The notes below the pieces were generated by a model. It was not told the DNA's origin. It ran no database searches and saw only the letters and a list, made by a program, of their open reading frames with translations. Position numbers and translations under genes: made by a program. A DNA stretch of 33,015 nt from Micromonospora tarensis (GTDB taxonomy: Bacteria; Actinomycetota; Actinomycetes; Mycobacteriales; Micromonosporaceae), in contig NZ_JAEVHL010000047.1 in the NCBI RefSeq assembly GCF_016803395.1, positions 1-33,015 on the forward strand. Direction: 5' to 3'. Below are positions 16,786-24,547 of this stretch, one piece after another (position 1 is the stretch's first letter; every line of letters begins with the position of its first letter).

Positions 16786-17306
16786 GCAACCACCCCCGTG
16801 TCCTCTCGAACTTACCGCCAGAGGAGCAATGTGAACAAGTTAAAATTTTTGAAACAGACGCTTTGCAGGTGTTACCGAACCGGCTGCCGCCGACGAACCG
16901 CCGCCGCCACCCACCACGACCAGCTTCGACGTGCGCGAATGCGATGATTGCGGTATGTTCCGAGCGATGGTTGATCGGCGGCCGGGTCCGTTAACAACCT
17001 CCGCCGCGGCCCGACATCAAATCCCTGGATCGGAGAAAGTGGACCCTACGGCCTTCGGATCTGGGTTATCTGCCATACTCTGCGCCAATGGCCACAACCA
17101 CTTGAACCGCCACCGGGCGTTCGCTCCTCGGCGACGGACCGCTGCTGCCTGCTCGGCCGTCGCAGGTGGTCAAGCGGGTGGTGGGTGTCAACTGCCATAC
17201 CCGAGTGGTCCGCTGTCGGCTCGTGACACGCCACCGCGACCGACTCACCGACGACGGCTGACCATGACCGCTGGGACTGCACGGATCGGCCCTGGGAGGA
17301 GACGTC
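16786..17306. other. divergent intergenic region between the two arms of the sulfur/methyl block
   Basis: 521 bp separate the leftward operon from the rightward MFS/SAHH pair. The left end is AT-rich (around 16830-16865) and holds the candidate leftward promoter. The rest is ordinary GC-rich sequence. Frames through it are Arg/Pro-rich and look non-coding. I looked for an S-adenosylhomocysteine riboswitch because of the adjacent SAHH gene, and saw a GAGGAGC start-like string at 16821 but not the remaining conserved core. No convincing rightward promoter was found. Confidence 0.55.
16809..16838 (-). promoter_or_regulatory. candidate promoter of the sulfur/methyl operon
   Basis: On the minus strand, TTGTTC (16833-16838) and TAAGTT (16809-16814) are separated by 18 nt and fit a vegetative -35/-10 pair. 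Transcription would start near 16802 and give a roughly 17-nt leader before the 29-residue frame. The flanking AAAATTTTT-containing stretch (about 16841-16850) is the most AT-rich spot for several kilobases. This is prediction by eye only. Confidence 0.35.
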
Positions 17307-18758
17307 ATGCAGGCGCGCACCGAGAGAGGCAACGGGGCACTCGTACTGCTCTGCCTCGCGCAACTGACACTGCTGCTGGACTTCTCGATCGTCAACATGG
17401 CCCTACCCGCCATCGAGTCCGACCTGGGCCTGAGCGCGACCGGCCTGCAGTGGGTCGTGAGCGCCTACGCGCTGGGCTTCGGCGGCATGCTCCTGCTCGG
17501 CGGGCGGATGGCGGACCTGCTGGGTCGACGACGCATCTTCGTCGTCGGCCTGCTGGTCTTCGGTCTCAGCTCGTTGGCCGCCGGCCTGGCCTCCGCGTCC
17601 TGGCTACTGATCGCGACGCGGGCCGCGCAGGGCATCGGGGCCGGGATGGTCGCCCCCGCGGTACTGTCCCTGATCACCACCACCTTTCCCGAGGGCGCCG
17701 AGCGTAATCGGGCGCTGGGCTGGTTCAGCGCCGCCTCGGCGAGCGGCTTCGCGCTCGGCGTGCTGATCGGCGGCGCGCTCACCGACTACGTCGGGTGGCA
17801 GGCGGTCTTCCTGGTGAATGTGCCGATCGTGGCCCTGGCGGTGCCGTTCGCCTACCGGCTGCTGGCGGACGTGCGGTCGAGTGGGCCTCGCACGGGGTAC
17901 GACCTGCTCGGAGCGGCGACCGCGACGGCGGGCATCACAGTGCTCATCTACGGCCTGACCGAGGTTCCCCGGCTGGGCCTGGCCTCGGGCCAGGTGCTGG
18001 CGGCGCTGGGCGCCGGCGTGGCCCTGCTGGTCGCGTTCGTGGCGGTCGAGGCCCGCTCCTCGGCGCCGCTGGTGCGACTGTCGATCTTCCGCAACCGGTC
18101 GTTGACCGCGGCGAACGTGCTCAGCGTGCTGGTGCCTGGTGTGATGGGCGCGGTGGTGCTGGTGCTCTCGCTCTATCTGCAGCAGGTGAAGGGTAACGAC
18201 CCGCTGGTCGCCGGGTTGTCGTTCCTCCCGCTGGGCCTGGTCGTGGTCGTCGCCGCGCCGGTGGCCGCGATGATGGCGACGCGCTTCGGGGTGAAACCGG
18301 TGCTGGTCGTTGGCGCACTGATCGTGGGCGTCGCCATGCTGGTGCTGAGTCGTATCTCCCCATCGGCGGGCTACGTCGGTGTCGTGCTGCCCGGCCTGGC
18401 GCTCGCCGGCGTCGGCTTCGGAGCCTTCTTCGCGACCTCCACCGTGGCGGCCACCAGCGACGTCGACGACAGCGAGCAGGGCCTCGCCTCGGCTCTGGTC
18501 AACACCGCGCAGCAGGCCGGCACCGCGCTGGGCGTCGCGGTGCTGATCAGCCTCGCCGAGCACCGGACCACAGGGCTCGGCGCCCGTACCGCCGAATCGC
18601 TCGCGGCCGGGTTCCGGTTCGCCCTGCTGATCGCGGCGGCGGTGGCGGTGGCGGCGGCCATCGCGGCGGCGGTCGCGCTGCCGGGGCGCGTCCGGAACTC
18701 CGCCGGCCCAACAGATGAAGCGCGCGTCGGCGACCGAGCCAACGCCACGACTGATTAG
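17307..18758 (+). CDS. MFS transporter, 14-TM drug:H+ antiporter (DHA2) family
   Basis: 483 residues with about 14 hydrophobic segments. TM1 carries LDFSIVNMALP, typical of the DHA2 group; the loop 2-3 motif GGRMADLLGRRR is at 65-76; and an antiporter-type motif C region (GFALGVLIGGAL) follows TM5. Members expel small organic molecules using the proton gradient, and in actinomycete gene clusters they usually export the product and confer self-resistance. ATG at 17307 has a GGAGGAG site at good spacing. It is followed after 9 bp by SAHH, so the two are co-transcribed, and it diverges from the sulfur operon. It is the likely exporter of that pathway's product. The C-terminal tail is charged and cytoplasmic. 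Confidence 0.92.
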   Translation: MQARTERGNGALVLLCLAQLTLLLDFSIVNMALPAIESDLGLSATGLQWVVSAYALGFGGMLLLGGRMADLLGRRRIFVVGLLVFGLSSLAAGLASASWLLIATRAAQGIGAGMVAPAVLSLITTTFPEGAERNRALGWFSAASASGFALGVLIGGALTDYVGWQAVFLVNVPIVALAVPFAYRLLADVRSSGPRTGYDLLGAATATAGITVLIYGLTEVPRLGLASGQVLAALGAGVALLVAFVAVEARSSAPLVRLSIFRNRSLTAANVLSVLVPGVMGAVVLVLSLYLQQVKGNDPLVAGLSFLPLGLVVVVAAPVAAMMATRFGVKPVLVVGALIVGVAMLVLSRISPSAGYVGVVLPGLALAGVGFGAFFATSTVAATSDVDDSEQGLASALVNTAQQAGTALGVAVLISLAEHRTTGLGARTAESLAAGFRFALLIAAAVAVAAAIAAAVALPGRVRNSAGPTDEARVGDRANATTD

Positions 18759-18767
18759 GGTGGATTC

Positions 18768-20039
18768 ATGGATCAACTTCCCAAGCACGACATCGCGAAC
18801 CCCGCTCTGGCCGCGGAAGGTGTCCGCCGGATCGAGTGGGCGGATCGCTGCATGCCCGTGCTCCGGCAGGTGCGAGAACGTTTCGCCGAGCACCGCCCGT
18901 TCGCCGGCGTCCGCTTCGCCGCCTGTATGCACGTCACCACCGAGACCGCGAATCTCATGCGGACCCTGCACGCCGGTGGCGCCGAGATCGCGCTCTGCGC
19001 GTCGAATCCACTGTCCACCCAGGACGACGTGACGGCCGCCCTCGTGCACGAGTACGGCATCAGCGTCTTCGCCCGGACCGGCGTCGACCGGGACACCTAC
19101 TACCAGCACATCAACTCGGCACTGGACATCCAGCCGGACTACGTCTTCGACGATGGATGCGACCTCGTCAACACCCTGCACACCAGCCGCACGGAACTGA
19201 TCGAGAACATCAAGGCGGGTTGCGAGGAGACGACGACCGGAGTCCAGCGGCTGCGGCAGATGAGCCGGGACGGCGCACTGCGCTTTCCGATGGTCGCGGT
19301 CAACGACACCGACACGAAGCACATGTTCGACAACCGGTACGGCACCGGTCAGTCCTCGATGGACGCCATCATGCGCGCGACGAACGTGCTCTTCGCCGGG
19401 CGGACCGTCGTGGTCGCCGGTTTCGGCTACTGCGGGCAGGGGTTGGCGGAGCGCGCCGCCGGTCTCGGCGCCCAGGTGATCGTGACCGAGATCGACGCGA
19501 CGAAGGCGCTGGACGCGCTGATGCAGGGTTACCGGGTCATGCCGATGCGGGACGCCGCCCCGCTGGGCGACATCTTCATCACGGTCACCAGCAACTCGGG
19601 CGTTCTGCGGCCCGAGCACTTCGAGACGATGAAGGACGGCGCGATCCTGGCCAACGCCGGCCACTTCGACGTCGAGGTGGACGTCGTCGGGCTCGAGAAG
19701 ATGGCTGTCGAGAAGCGCACCGGCATCCGGCACCGCACCGACGAGTACGTGTTGCCGTCGGGTCGCCGCCTGCTGCTGGTCGCCGAGGGCCGGCTGGTCA
19801 ACCTCGGCGCGGCCGAGGGGCACCCCGCCGCCGTCATGGACATGTCCTTCTCCGACCAGGCGCTCACGGCGGAGTGGCTGATCGGCAGCCACACCGACCT
19901 GTCGCCCGGGGTCCACGAGGTGCCTTCGGAGATCGACAAGGAGGTCGCCCGGCTGAAGTTGGCCGCGGAGGGCGTCAGCATCGACGTGCTGACCGACGAT
20001 CAGCAGGCGTACCTCAGCGGCTGGCAGCACGGCTCCTGA
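18768..20039 (+). CDS. ahcY: S-adenosyl-L-homocysteine hydrolase, short (archaeal/Thermotoga-like) type
   Basis: 423 residues hydrolysing S-adenosylhomocysteine to adenosine and homocysteine with bound NAD. The substrate-binding segments HVTTETANL (55-63) and DDGCDLVNTLH (128-138), GCEETTTGV (151-159), NDTDTKHMFDNRYGTGQS and the NAD loop GFGYCGQG (218-225) are all present. At 423 residues it lacks the roughly 40-residue insertion of the longer (about 480-residue) housekeeping enzymes usual in actinomycetes. C-terminal VMDMSFSDQAL also resembles the short type. It is probably a second, pathway-dedicated copy that relieves product inhibition of the methyltransferase encoded across the divergent promoter region. 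ATG at 18768 follows AGGGTGGA. Confidence 0.93.
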   Translation: MDQLPKHDIANPALAAEGVRRIEWADRCMPVLRQVRERFAEHRPFAGVRFAACMHVTTETANLMRTLHAGGAEIALCASNPLSTQDDVTAALVHEYGISVFARTGVDRDTYYQHINSALDIQPDYVFDDGCDLVNTLHTSRTELIENIKAGCEETTTGVQRLRQMSRDGALRFPMVAVNDTDTKHMFDNRYGTGQSSMDAIMRATNVLFAGRTVVVAGFGYCGQGLAERAAGLGAQVIVTEIDATKALDALMQGYRVMPMRDAAPLGDIFITVTSNSGVLRPEHFETMKDGAILANAGHFDVEVDVVGLEKMAVEKRTGIRHRTDEYVLPSGRRLLLVAEGRLVNLGAAEGHPAAVMDMSFSDQALTAEWLIGSHTDLSPGVHEVPSEIDKEVARLKLAAEGVSIDVLTDDQQAYLSGWQHGS

Positions 20040-20186
20040 GTCGAGGTCCTCGCCGGGCGGCGTCCGTCCATCACGGCGGGCGCGGCCCGGCGACTCGGCG
20101 AGTTGTGCGCACCACCGGTCCCACGACGGCGGCGCGGCGGTCCGGATCAATCGACGGTGACCCGTCAGCCCGTGCCGCCGGGCCAG

Positions 20187-20666
20187 CTAGCCCTTCACCA
20201 GATCGGAATGCGGCCAGGGCTGGCGCAGAATCTCCGCCACCCGTGGATCCGGGCCCGGCTCGACGAACGGGTACGACTGCTCGTCGCGCACGGCGAGCCG
20301 CACCTGCGCGTCCAACAGGCCCTGGTACGGCAGGCTGTTCGCCAGGCGTCCCGGCATCGCCAGCGACGCGTACTCCGGGCCCCACCAGAGCCCGACGGCG
20401 CGCTGCGCGTGCTCCTCGTCGAGCGCCGCCCAGAGGTTGACGACGACCGGATGCCCCTCGGTGCACGTCGCCTCGACCAGGCAACGCACGAAGCAGCCCA
20501 GGCCATCCACCAGGAGCAGATCATCCCGGTTCCAGGCGTACTCGACCCGAGACTGTTGGTCCTGCTCGGTGAGCTCCGAGACCGCGTCGGGTGCGGTGAA
20601 GTGCACCGTGTGCCGGGATGTCGATGAAAGGTCAACCGGGCGCTGCATCAGCTCAGCATGCCTCAT
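20187..20666 (-). CDS. DUF2199-like small protein
   Basis: About 159 residues from ATG 20664-20666, or 153 from ATG 20646-20648; neither has a clear ribosome binding site. The order of features (acidic N-terminal part, DDLLLVDGLGCFVRCLVEA, then VVNLWAALDEEHAQRAVGLWW, a LANSLPYQGLL turn and a C-terminal PHSDLVKG) resembles the DUF2199 group of cytoplasmic proteins of unknown function. It begins 35 bp after the stop of the tctA-like gene in the same direction and could be the tail of that operon, but nothing links it functionally to transport. Confidence 0.7.
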   Translation of the reverse strand: MRHAELMQRPVDLSSTSRHTVHFTAPDAVSELTEQDQQSRVEYAWNRDDLLLVDGLGCFVRCLVEATCTEGHPVVVNLWAALDEEHAQRAVGLWWGPEYASLAMPGRLANSLPYQGLLDAQVRLAVRDEQSYPFVEPGPDPRVAEILRQPWPHSDLVKG

Positions 20667-20700
20667 GATCGAGGGCCTTCCAAACTCCCTGACACCGCAC

Positions 20701-22206
20701 CTACTCCTCCCCCGCGAACACCACCTCGCGGCGCCTCTTGATCGTTGGGAGGACGGTGATGACAAGCGCCACCAGGGCCAGGGCGAGGAGTACCGCGGAG
20801 ATGGGTCGGGTCAGGAAGACCGACGGGTCGCCACGGGAGATGATGAGCGCCCGCCGCAGATTCTCCTCCAGCAGCGGGCCGAGGACGAAGCCGAGCAGCA
20901 GTGGTGCCGGCTCGCACCCACACTTGATCAGGACGTAGCCCAGGAGCCCGAAGAACGCGATGGCGTAGACGTCGTACGCGTTGAGGCTCAGCGAGTAGGT
21001 GCCGATCGCGGCGAACAGGATGATCATCGGGAACAGCACCTGGTAGGGGATGCGCAGCATCCGCACCCAGATGCCGATCAGCGGCAGGTTCAGCAGCAGG
21101 AGCAGCACGTTGCCGATCCACATCGACGCGATCAGGCCCCAGAACAGCGCCGGCTCGTCGGTGATCACGTTCGGGCCGGGGGTGATGCCGTGCACGATGA
21201 ACGCGCCGACCATCAACGCCATCACCGGGTGTGCCGGCAGACCCAGGGTGAGCAGCGGGATGAACGATGTCTGCGCTGCCGCGTTGTTCGCCGACTCGGG
21301 CCCCGCGACGCCCTCGATCGCCCCGTGCCCGAACTCCCGCGGGCGCTTCGAGATCCGCTTCTCCACGGCGTACGAGGTGAACGACGCCAGCACGTGGCCA
21401 CCGCCGGGCAGGACGCCGAGCGCCGCGCCGAGACCCGTTCCGCGCAGGATCGGGCCCACGCTCCGACGCCGCTCCTCGCCTGTCGGCCAGAGGCTCGTCA
21501 CCTTGCTCACGATCGTCGCCCGGGTCTGCTCGTTCTCCAGGTTGCGCAAAATCTCGGCCACCCCGAACATGCCGACGGCCACCGACACGAAGTCGATCCC
21601 GCCGTACAGCTCACGCTGGTCGAACACGAAGCGGGGGGTGCCGGTGTAGATGTCCTGGCCGACAGTGCCGAGCAGCACCCCGAGGACGATCATCGCCAGC
21701 GCCTTGAGCGTCGAGCCACGGGCCAGCGCGATCGAGACGACCAGGCCGAAGAGGACCAGCGAGAAGTAGTCGGCCGGGCCGAACCTCAACGCGACGCTGG
21801 CCAGCGGTGGGGCCGCGACGGCCAGGGCGACGGTGGCCACCGTGCCCGCGATGAAGGAGCCGACCGCGGCGACCGCCAGCGCGGCGCCGGCCCGGCCCTG
21901 GCGGGCCATCTCGTGCCCGTCCAGCGCGGTGACCGCCGCCGAGGACTCACCGGGCAGGTTGATCAGGATCGCGGTCGTCGATCCGCCGTACTGCGCCCCG
22001 TAGTAGATGCCGGCCAGCATGATCAACGCCGTCACCGGCTCGAAGCTGAACGTGATCGGCAGCAGCATCGCCACCGTCGCCGTCGGTCCGATGCCGGGCA
22101 GCACGCCGACCGCCGTGCCGAGCAGCACACCCACGAAGCAGTACAGGACGTTCTGGACCAGGAAGGCGGTCGAGAAGCCCAGCGCGAGATTGTCGAAGAG
22201 TTCCAT
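20701..22206 (-). CDS. tctA: tripartite tricarboxylate transporter, large membrane subunit
   Basis: 501 residues with about 11-12 membrane segments. It shows the TctA family pattern: GVLPGIGPTATVAMLLPITF near the N-terminus, YGAQYGGSTTAILINLPGES around 70-90, a second GVLPGGGHVLASF copy in the C-terminal half, and NNAAAQTSFIPLLTLGLP. The paired GxxPGxGP-type loops are the family hallmark. It forms the transport pore with TctB and takes up di- or tricarboxylates delivered by TctC, driven by an ion gradient. Gene order C-B-A in transcription direction is the usual one, with a 20-bp gap after tctB. Substrate is unknown. Confidence 0.95.
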   Translation of the reverse strand: MELFDNLALGFSTAFLVQNVLYCFVGVLLGTAVGVLPGIGPTATVAMLLPITFSFEPVTALIMLAGIYYGAQYGGSTTAILINLPGESSAAVTALDGHEMARQGRAGAALAVAAVGSFIAGTVATVALAVAAPPLASVALRFGPADYFSLVLFGLVVSIALARGSTLKALAMIVLGVLLGTVGQDIYTGTPRFVFDQRELYGGIDFVSVAVGMFGVAEILRNLENEQTRATIVSKVTSLWPTGEERRRSVGPILRGTGLGAALGVLPGGGHVLASFTSYAVEKRISKRPREFGHGAIEGVAGPESANNAAAQTSFIPLLTLGLPAHPVMALMVGAFIVHGITPGPNVITDEPALFWGLIASMWIGNVLLLLLNLPLIGIWVRMLRIPYQVLFPMIILFAAIGTYSLSLNAYDVYAIAFFGLLGYVLIKCGCEPAPLLLGFVLGPLLEENLRRALIISRGDPSVFLTRPISAVLLALALVALVITVLPTIKRRREVVFAGEE

Positions 22207-22226
22207 GTCTCAGTCCGGCGGCCGCG

Positions 22227-22688
22227 TCAGAACCCGAGCCACGAGCCCCAGAGCGGGATCCGCATCTGGAGTCCGACGATGAAGATGAGCGTGCTGGCCA
22301 CGGTCAGCCCGGCGGCCACGGCCACCGCCGTGAGCAGTCGTACCCGCGAGCTGGCCAGCGTGGTGAGCAGGGCGGTCACCGCCGACGTCGGCACGAACCC
22401 GAGGCGTCGGACGGCGAAGCCGAAGAACAGCAGCGCGAGGGTGATGACGGCGATCGCCCGCCACGGGATCGGACCGAAGGCGATGACCTCGCCGGCGATC
22501 AGCCCCTTGACGACGATCGCCAGACCCAGCGCGGCCACTGTCGCGCCGACCAGCAGCGGGAAGGCGCCCGGGCCCATCCGCAGCGGGGTGCCCAACTCGT
22601 AGCCGAGCGACCCCACCACGAACGCGCCACCGATGAGAACGAAGACTCCCCCGGCCAGGACGTCCGGCAGGGACCGGCGACGCTCCAC
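22227..22688 (-). CDS. tctB: tripartite tricarboxylate transporter, small membrane subunit
   Basis: 153 residues with four hydrophobic segments and the GPGAFPLLVGATVAALG stretch typical of TctB. ATG at 22688 lies directly after the tctC stop (22690), so the two genes are translationally coupled. It associates with TctA in the membrane. Confidence 0.9.
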   Translation of the reverse strand: MERRRSLPDVLAGGVFVLIGGAFVVGSLGYELGTPLRMGPGAFPLLVGATVAALGLAIVVKGLIAGEVIAFGPIPWRAIAVITLALLFFGFAVRRLGFVPTSAVTALLTTLASSRVRLLTAVAVAAGLTVASTLIFIVGLQMRIPLWGSWLGF

Positions 22689-22689
22689 G

Positions 22690-23712
22690 TCAGGAGGCCT
22701 TGACCCCGGCGTCGGCGATGACCTTCGCCCAGGTGCCCAGCTGCTCTTCGAGCTTGGTCCGGTGCGCCTGCGGGGTGGCCGCCTCGGGCGGGACCGGCGC
22801 GGTGCCGAGCTTGGCCATCTGTTCGATGACCCGGGGTTCGGCCAGTGCCACCTTCAGCGCCTCGGAGAGCTTCCGGACCACCTCCGGCGGCGTGCCGGCC
22901 GGGACGTAGAGACCGTGCCACACGCTGACCTGGAGCTGGGGCAGCCCGGCCTCGGCCGTGGTGGGCAGGTCGGGCAGGCTCTTCACCCGCTGCGGGGTGG
23001 TGACCGCGTACGCCTTGACCTTGCCCGCGGAGATCTGGCCGCTGGTGTTTGTCGTCTGGTCGCACATGAAGTCGACCTGGCCGCCGACGAGGTCGGTCAG
23101 CGCGGGGCCGGTGCCCTGGTACGGGACCTCCTGGAGCTTGACGCCGACGGCGGTCTGGAACAGCAGGCCGCACAGGTGCGACGCGGCGCCGATGCCGGCG
23201 TTGGCCAGCGTGACCTTGTTGGCGTTGGCCTTCACGTAGGCCACCAGGTCCGCGAGCGTCGCCGGCGCGAAGTCCTTACGGCCGACGACCGTCATCGGCA
23301 CCTCGGTGACGAGCCCGACCGTCTCGAAGTCCTTGAGTGGCTGGTAACCGAGCTTCTCGTACAGGGCCGGCGCCGTCGACATGCCGATGTGGTGCATGAG
23401 CACGGTGAGGCCGTCCGGTTCGGCCTGCGCCACCTCGCCGGCACCGACGGTGCCACCCGCGCCCTCGACGTTCCGCACCACGATCTTGCCGCCGAGCTGT
23501 GCGGCCATCGGTTCGGCGATCATGCGGGTGACCGTGTCGGTCGGGCCACCCGCGCTGAATGGCACGACGAAGGTGATGTTCCGGCCCGGGTAGTCGTCGG
23601 TTCCGCCGCGGCCGGTGGCACCGCCGTTGCCCGAACAGGCGGCGACGAGCGCAACGAGGCTGAGGGCGGCGCTCATCCGTGTGGCGGCCCGGTATCTGCT
23701 GGTCGTTCCCAC
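22690..23712 (-). CDS. tctC: tricarboxylate-binding lipoprotein
   Basis: 340 residues, periplasmic-binding-protein fold of the TctC/Bug family: ITFVVPFSAGGPTDTVTRM, VEGAGGTVGAGEVAQAEPDG and the C-terminal VWHGLYVPAGTP are family landmarks. The leader ends in LVAAC (Cys26), a lipobox, as expected for a Gram-positive binding protein. I chose GTG at 23710-23712 because GAGGAGG lies 7 nt upstream; the frame from 23742 is longer but has no such site. It captures a carboxylate outside the membrane and delivers it to TctAB. In related systems it also signals ligand to the sensor kinase, and here a kinase/regulator pair diverges from it. Confidence 0.94.
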   Translation of the reverse strand: MGTTSRYRAATRMSAALSLVALVAACSGNGGATGRGGTDDYPGRNITFVVPFSAGGPTDTVTRMIAEPMAAQLGGKIVVRNVEGAGGTVGAGEVAQAEPDGLTVLMHHIGMSTAPALYEKLGYQPLKDFETVGLVTEVPMTVVGRKDFAPATLADLVAYVKANANKVTLANAGIGAASHLCGLLFQTAVGVKLQEVPYQGTGPALTDLVGGQVDFMCDQTTNTSGQISAGKVKAYAVTTPQRVKSLPDLPTTAEAGLPQLQVSVWHGLYVPAGTPPEVVRKLSEALKVALAEPRVIEQMAKLGTAPVPPEAATPQAHRTKLEEQLGTWAKVIADAGVKAS

Positions 23713-23843
23713 GTCGAGGCCTCCTCGTCGACACCTGCGCACTCACCGGCGAGTGCGCCGCCTCAGTCTCGGCCGGCGAGGACCCGGATGGTGTCAGAAA
23801 AATCGCAAGATCTAGAGGGATAGCAGAGCGTCAATGCTGGGCG

Positions 23844-23849
23844 TACAAT
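23844..23849 (+). promoter_or_regulatory. -10 box close to the start codon, suggesting a leaderless transcript
   Basis: TACAAT lies 8 nt before the ATG at 23858 of the response regulator gene. A transcript started 6-8 nt downstream of this box would begin at or next to the start codon, giving a leaderless mRNA, which is common in actinomycetes. No good Shine-Dalgarno precedes that ATG, which agrees. The -35 region is weak. Confidence 0.45.
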
Positions 23850-23857
23850 CCGCCGCT

Positions 23858-24541
23858 ATGCGGATCACCGTCATCGAGGACGACGACCGGGTGGCACGCG
23901 GTCTGATGACCGTCCTCACCCAGGCGGGTTTCGAGGTCCGCCGCATCGCCACCGCCGCCGAGGCGATGCGTGCGGTTCCCTCCGATGTCGTCCTCGTCGA
24001 CCTGGGCCTGCCCGACGGGGACGGGCTCGACGTGGTCCGCAGGCTGCGGGACTGCCCGGAGACGGCGGTCATCGCCGTGACCGCCCGTTCGGAGGAGCAC
24101 GAGCGCGTCCGTGGCCTGCGCGCCGGCGCCGACGACTACATCGTCAAGCCGTTCGGCATCCCGGAGTTGCTGGCCCGCATCGACGCCGTCCTGCGGCGTA
24201 CCCGGGCGGCTCGGGCGCTGACCCAGCCGGACGGGCCGCTGGTCCTGGGCCCGATGCGGATCGGCGTCGGCACCCGCGAGGTGACCATCGACGGCGCGCC
24301 GGTGACGCTGACCCGCAAGGAGTTCGAACTGCTCCTGCTGCTGGCCCGGCGGGCGCCCAACGTGGTCAGCCGCGACGCCATCCTGGACCAGATCTGGGGC
24401 GCGACCTGGGAGTCCGCGAGTCGCACCCTGGACACCCACATCTCGGCGCTGCGGCACAAGGTCGGGCCGGCCGTGCTCATCCGCACCATGCACGGGGTCG
24501 GCTACCGGCTGCTGACCGACGGCCCGGAGCTGATCGGCTGA
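23858..24541 (+). CDS. response regulator, OmpR/PhoB family (TctD-like)
   Basis: 227 residues. The receiver domain has an acidic pocket at 7-10 (EDDD), phospho-acceptor Asp48 (LVDLGLPDG), Thr in AVTARS and Lys in DDYIVKPF. A winged-helix output domain follows (LTRKEFELLLLLARR ... RTMHGVGYRL). It is followed by the kinase after 6 bp and diverges from tctCBA, so it likely activates that transporter in response to carboxylate. ATG at 23858 begins the first receiver strand; an upstream start at 23834 would add eight residues. Confidence 0.94.
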   Translation: MRITVIEDDDRVARGLMTVLTQAGFEVRRIATAAEAMRAVPSDVVLVDLGLPDGDGLDVVRRLRDCPETAVIAVTARSEEHERVRGLRAGADDYIVKPFGIPELLARIDAVLRRTRAARALTQPDGPLVLGPMRIGVGTREVTIDGAPVTLTRKEFELLLLLARRAPNVVSRDAILDQIWGATWESASRTLDTHISALRHKVGPAVLIRTMHGVGYRLLTDGPELIG

Positions 24542-24547
24542 CCCGCC

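Noticed and set aside
16821..16860. Possible S-adenosylhomocysteine riboswitch near the SAHH transcription unit
   Set aside because: Only a GAGGAGC-like string matches. The paired core and the downstream conserved segment are absent, and it lies 450 bp before the MFS start.
17604..20150. Open frame of 848 codons on the minus strand, antisense to the MFS and SAHH genes
   Set aside because: Composition is His/Gln/Arg/Gly-rich with no family resemblance. It is the expected antisense shadow of high-GC genes with strong matches on the other strand.
20437..22602. Open frame of 721 codons on the plus strand opposite tctA
   Set aside because: Gln/His/Arg-rich, no recognisable protein; the minus strand encodes a clear TctA.
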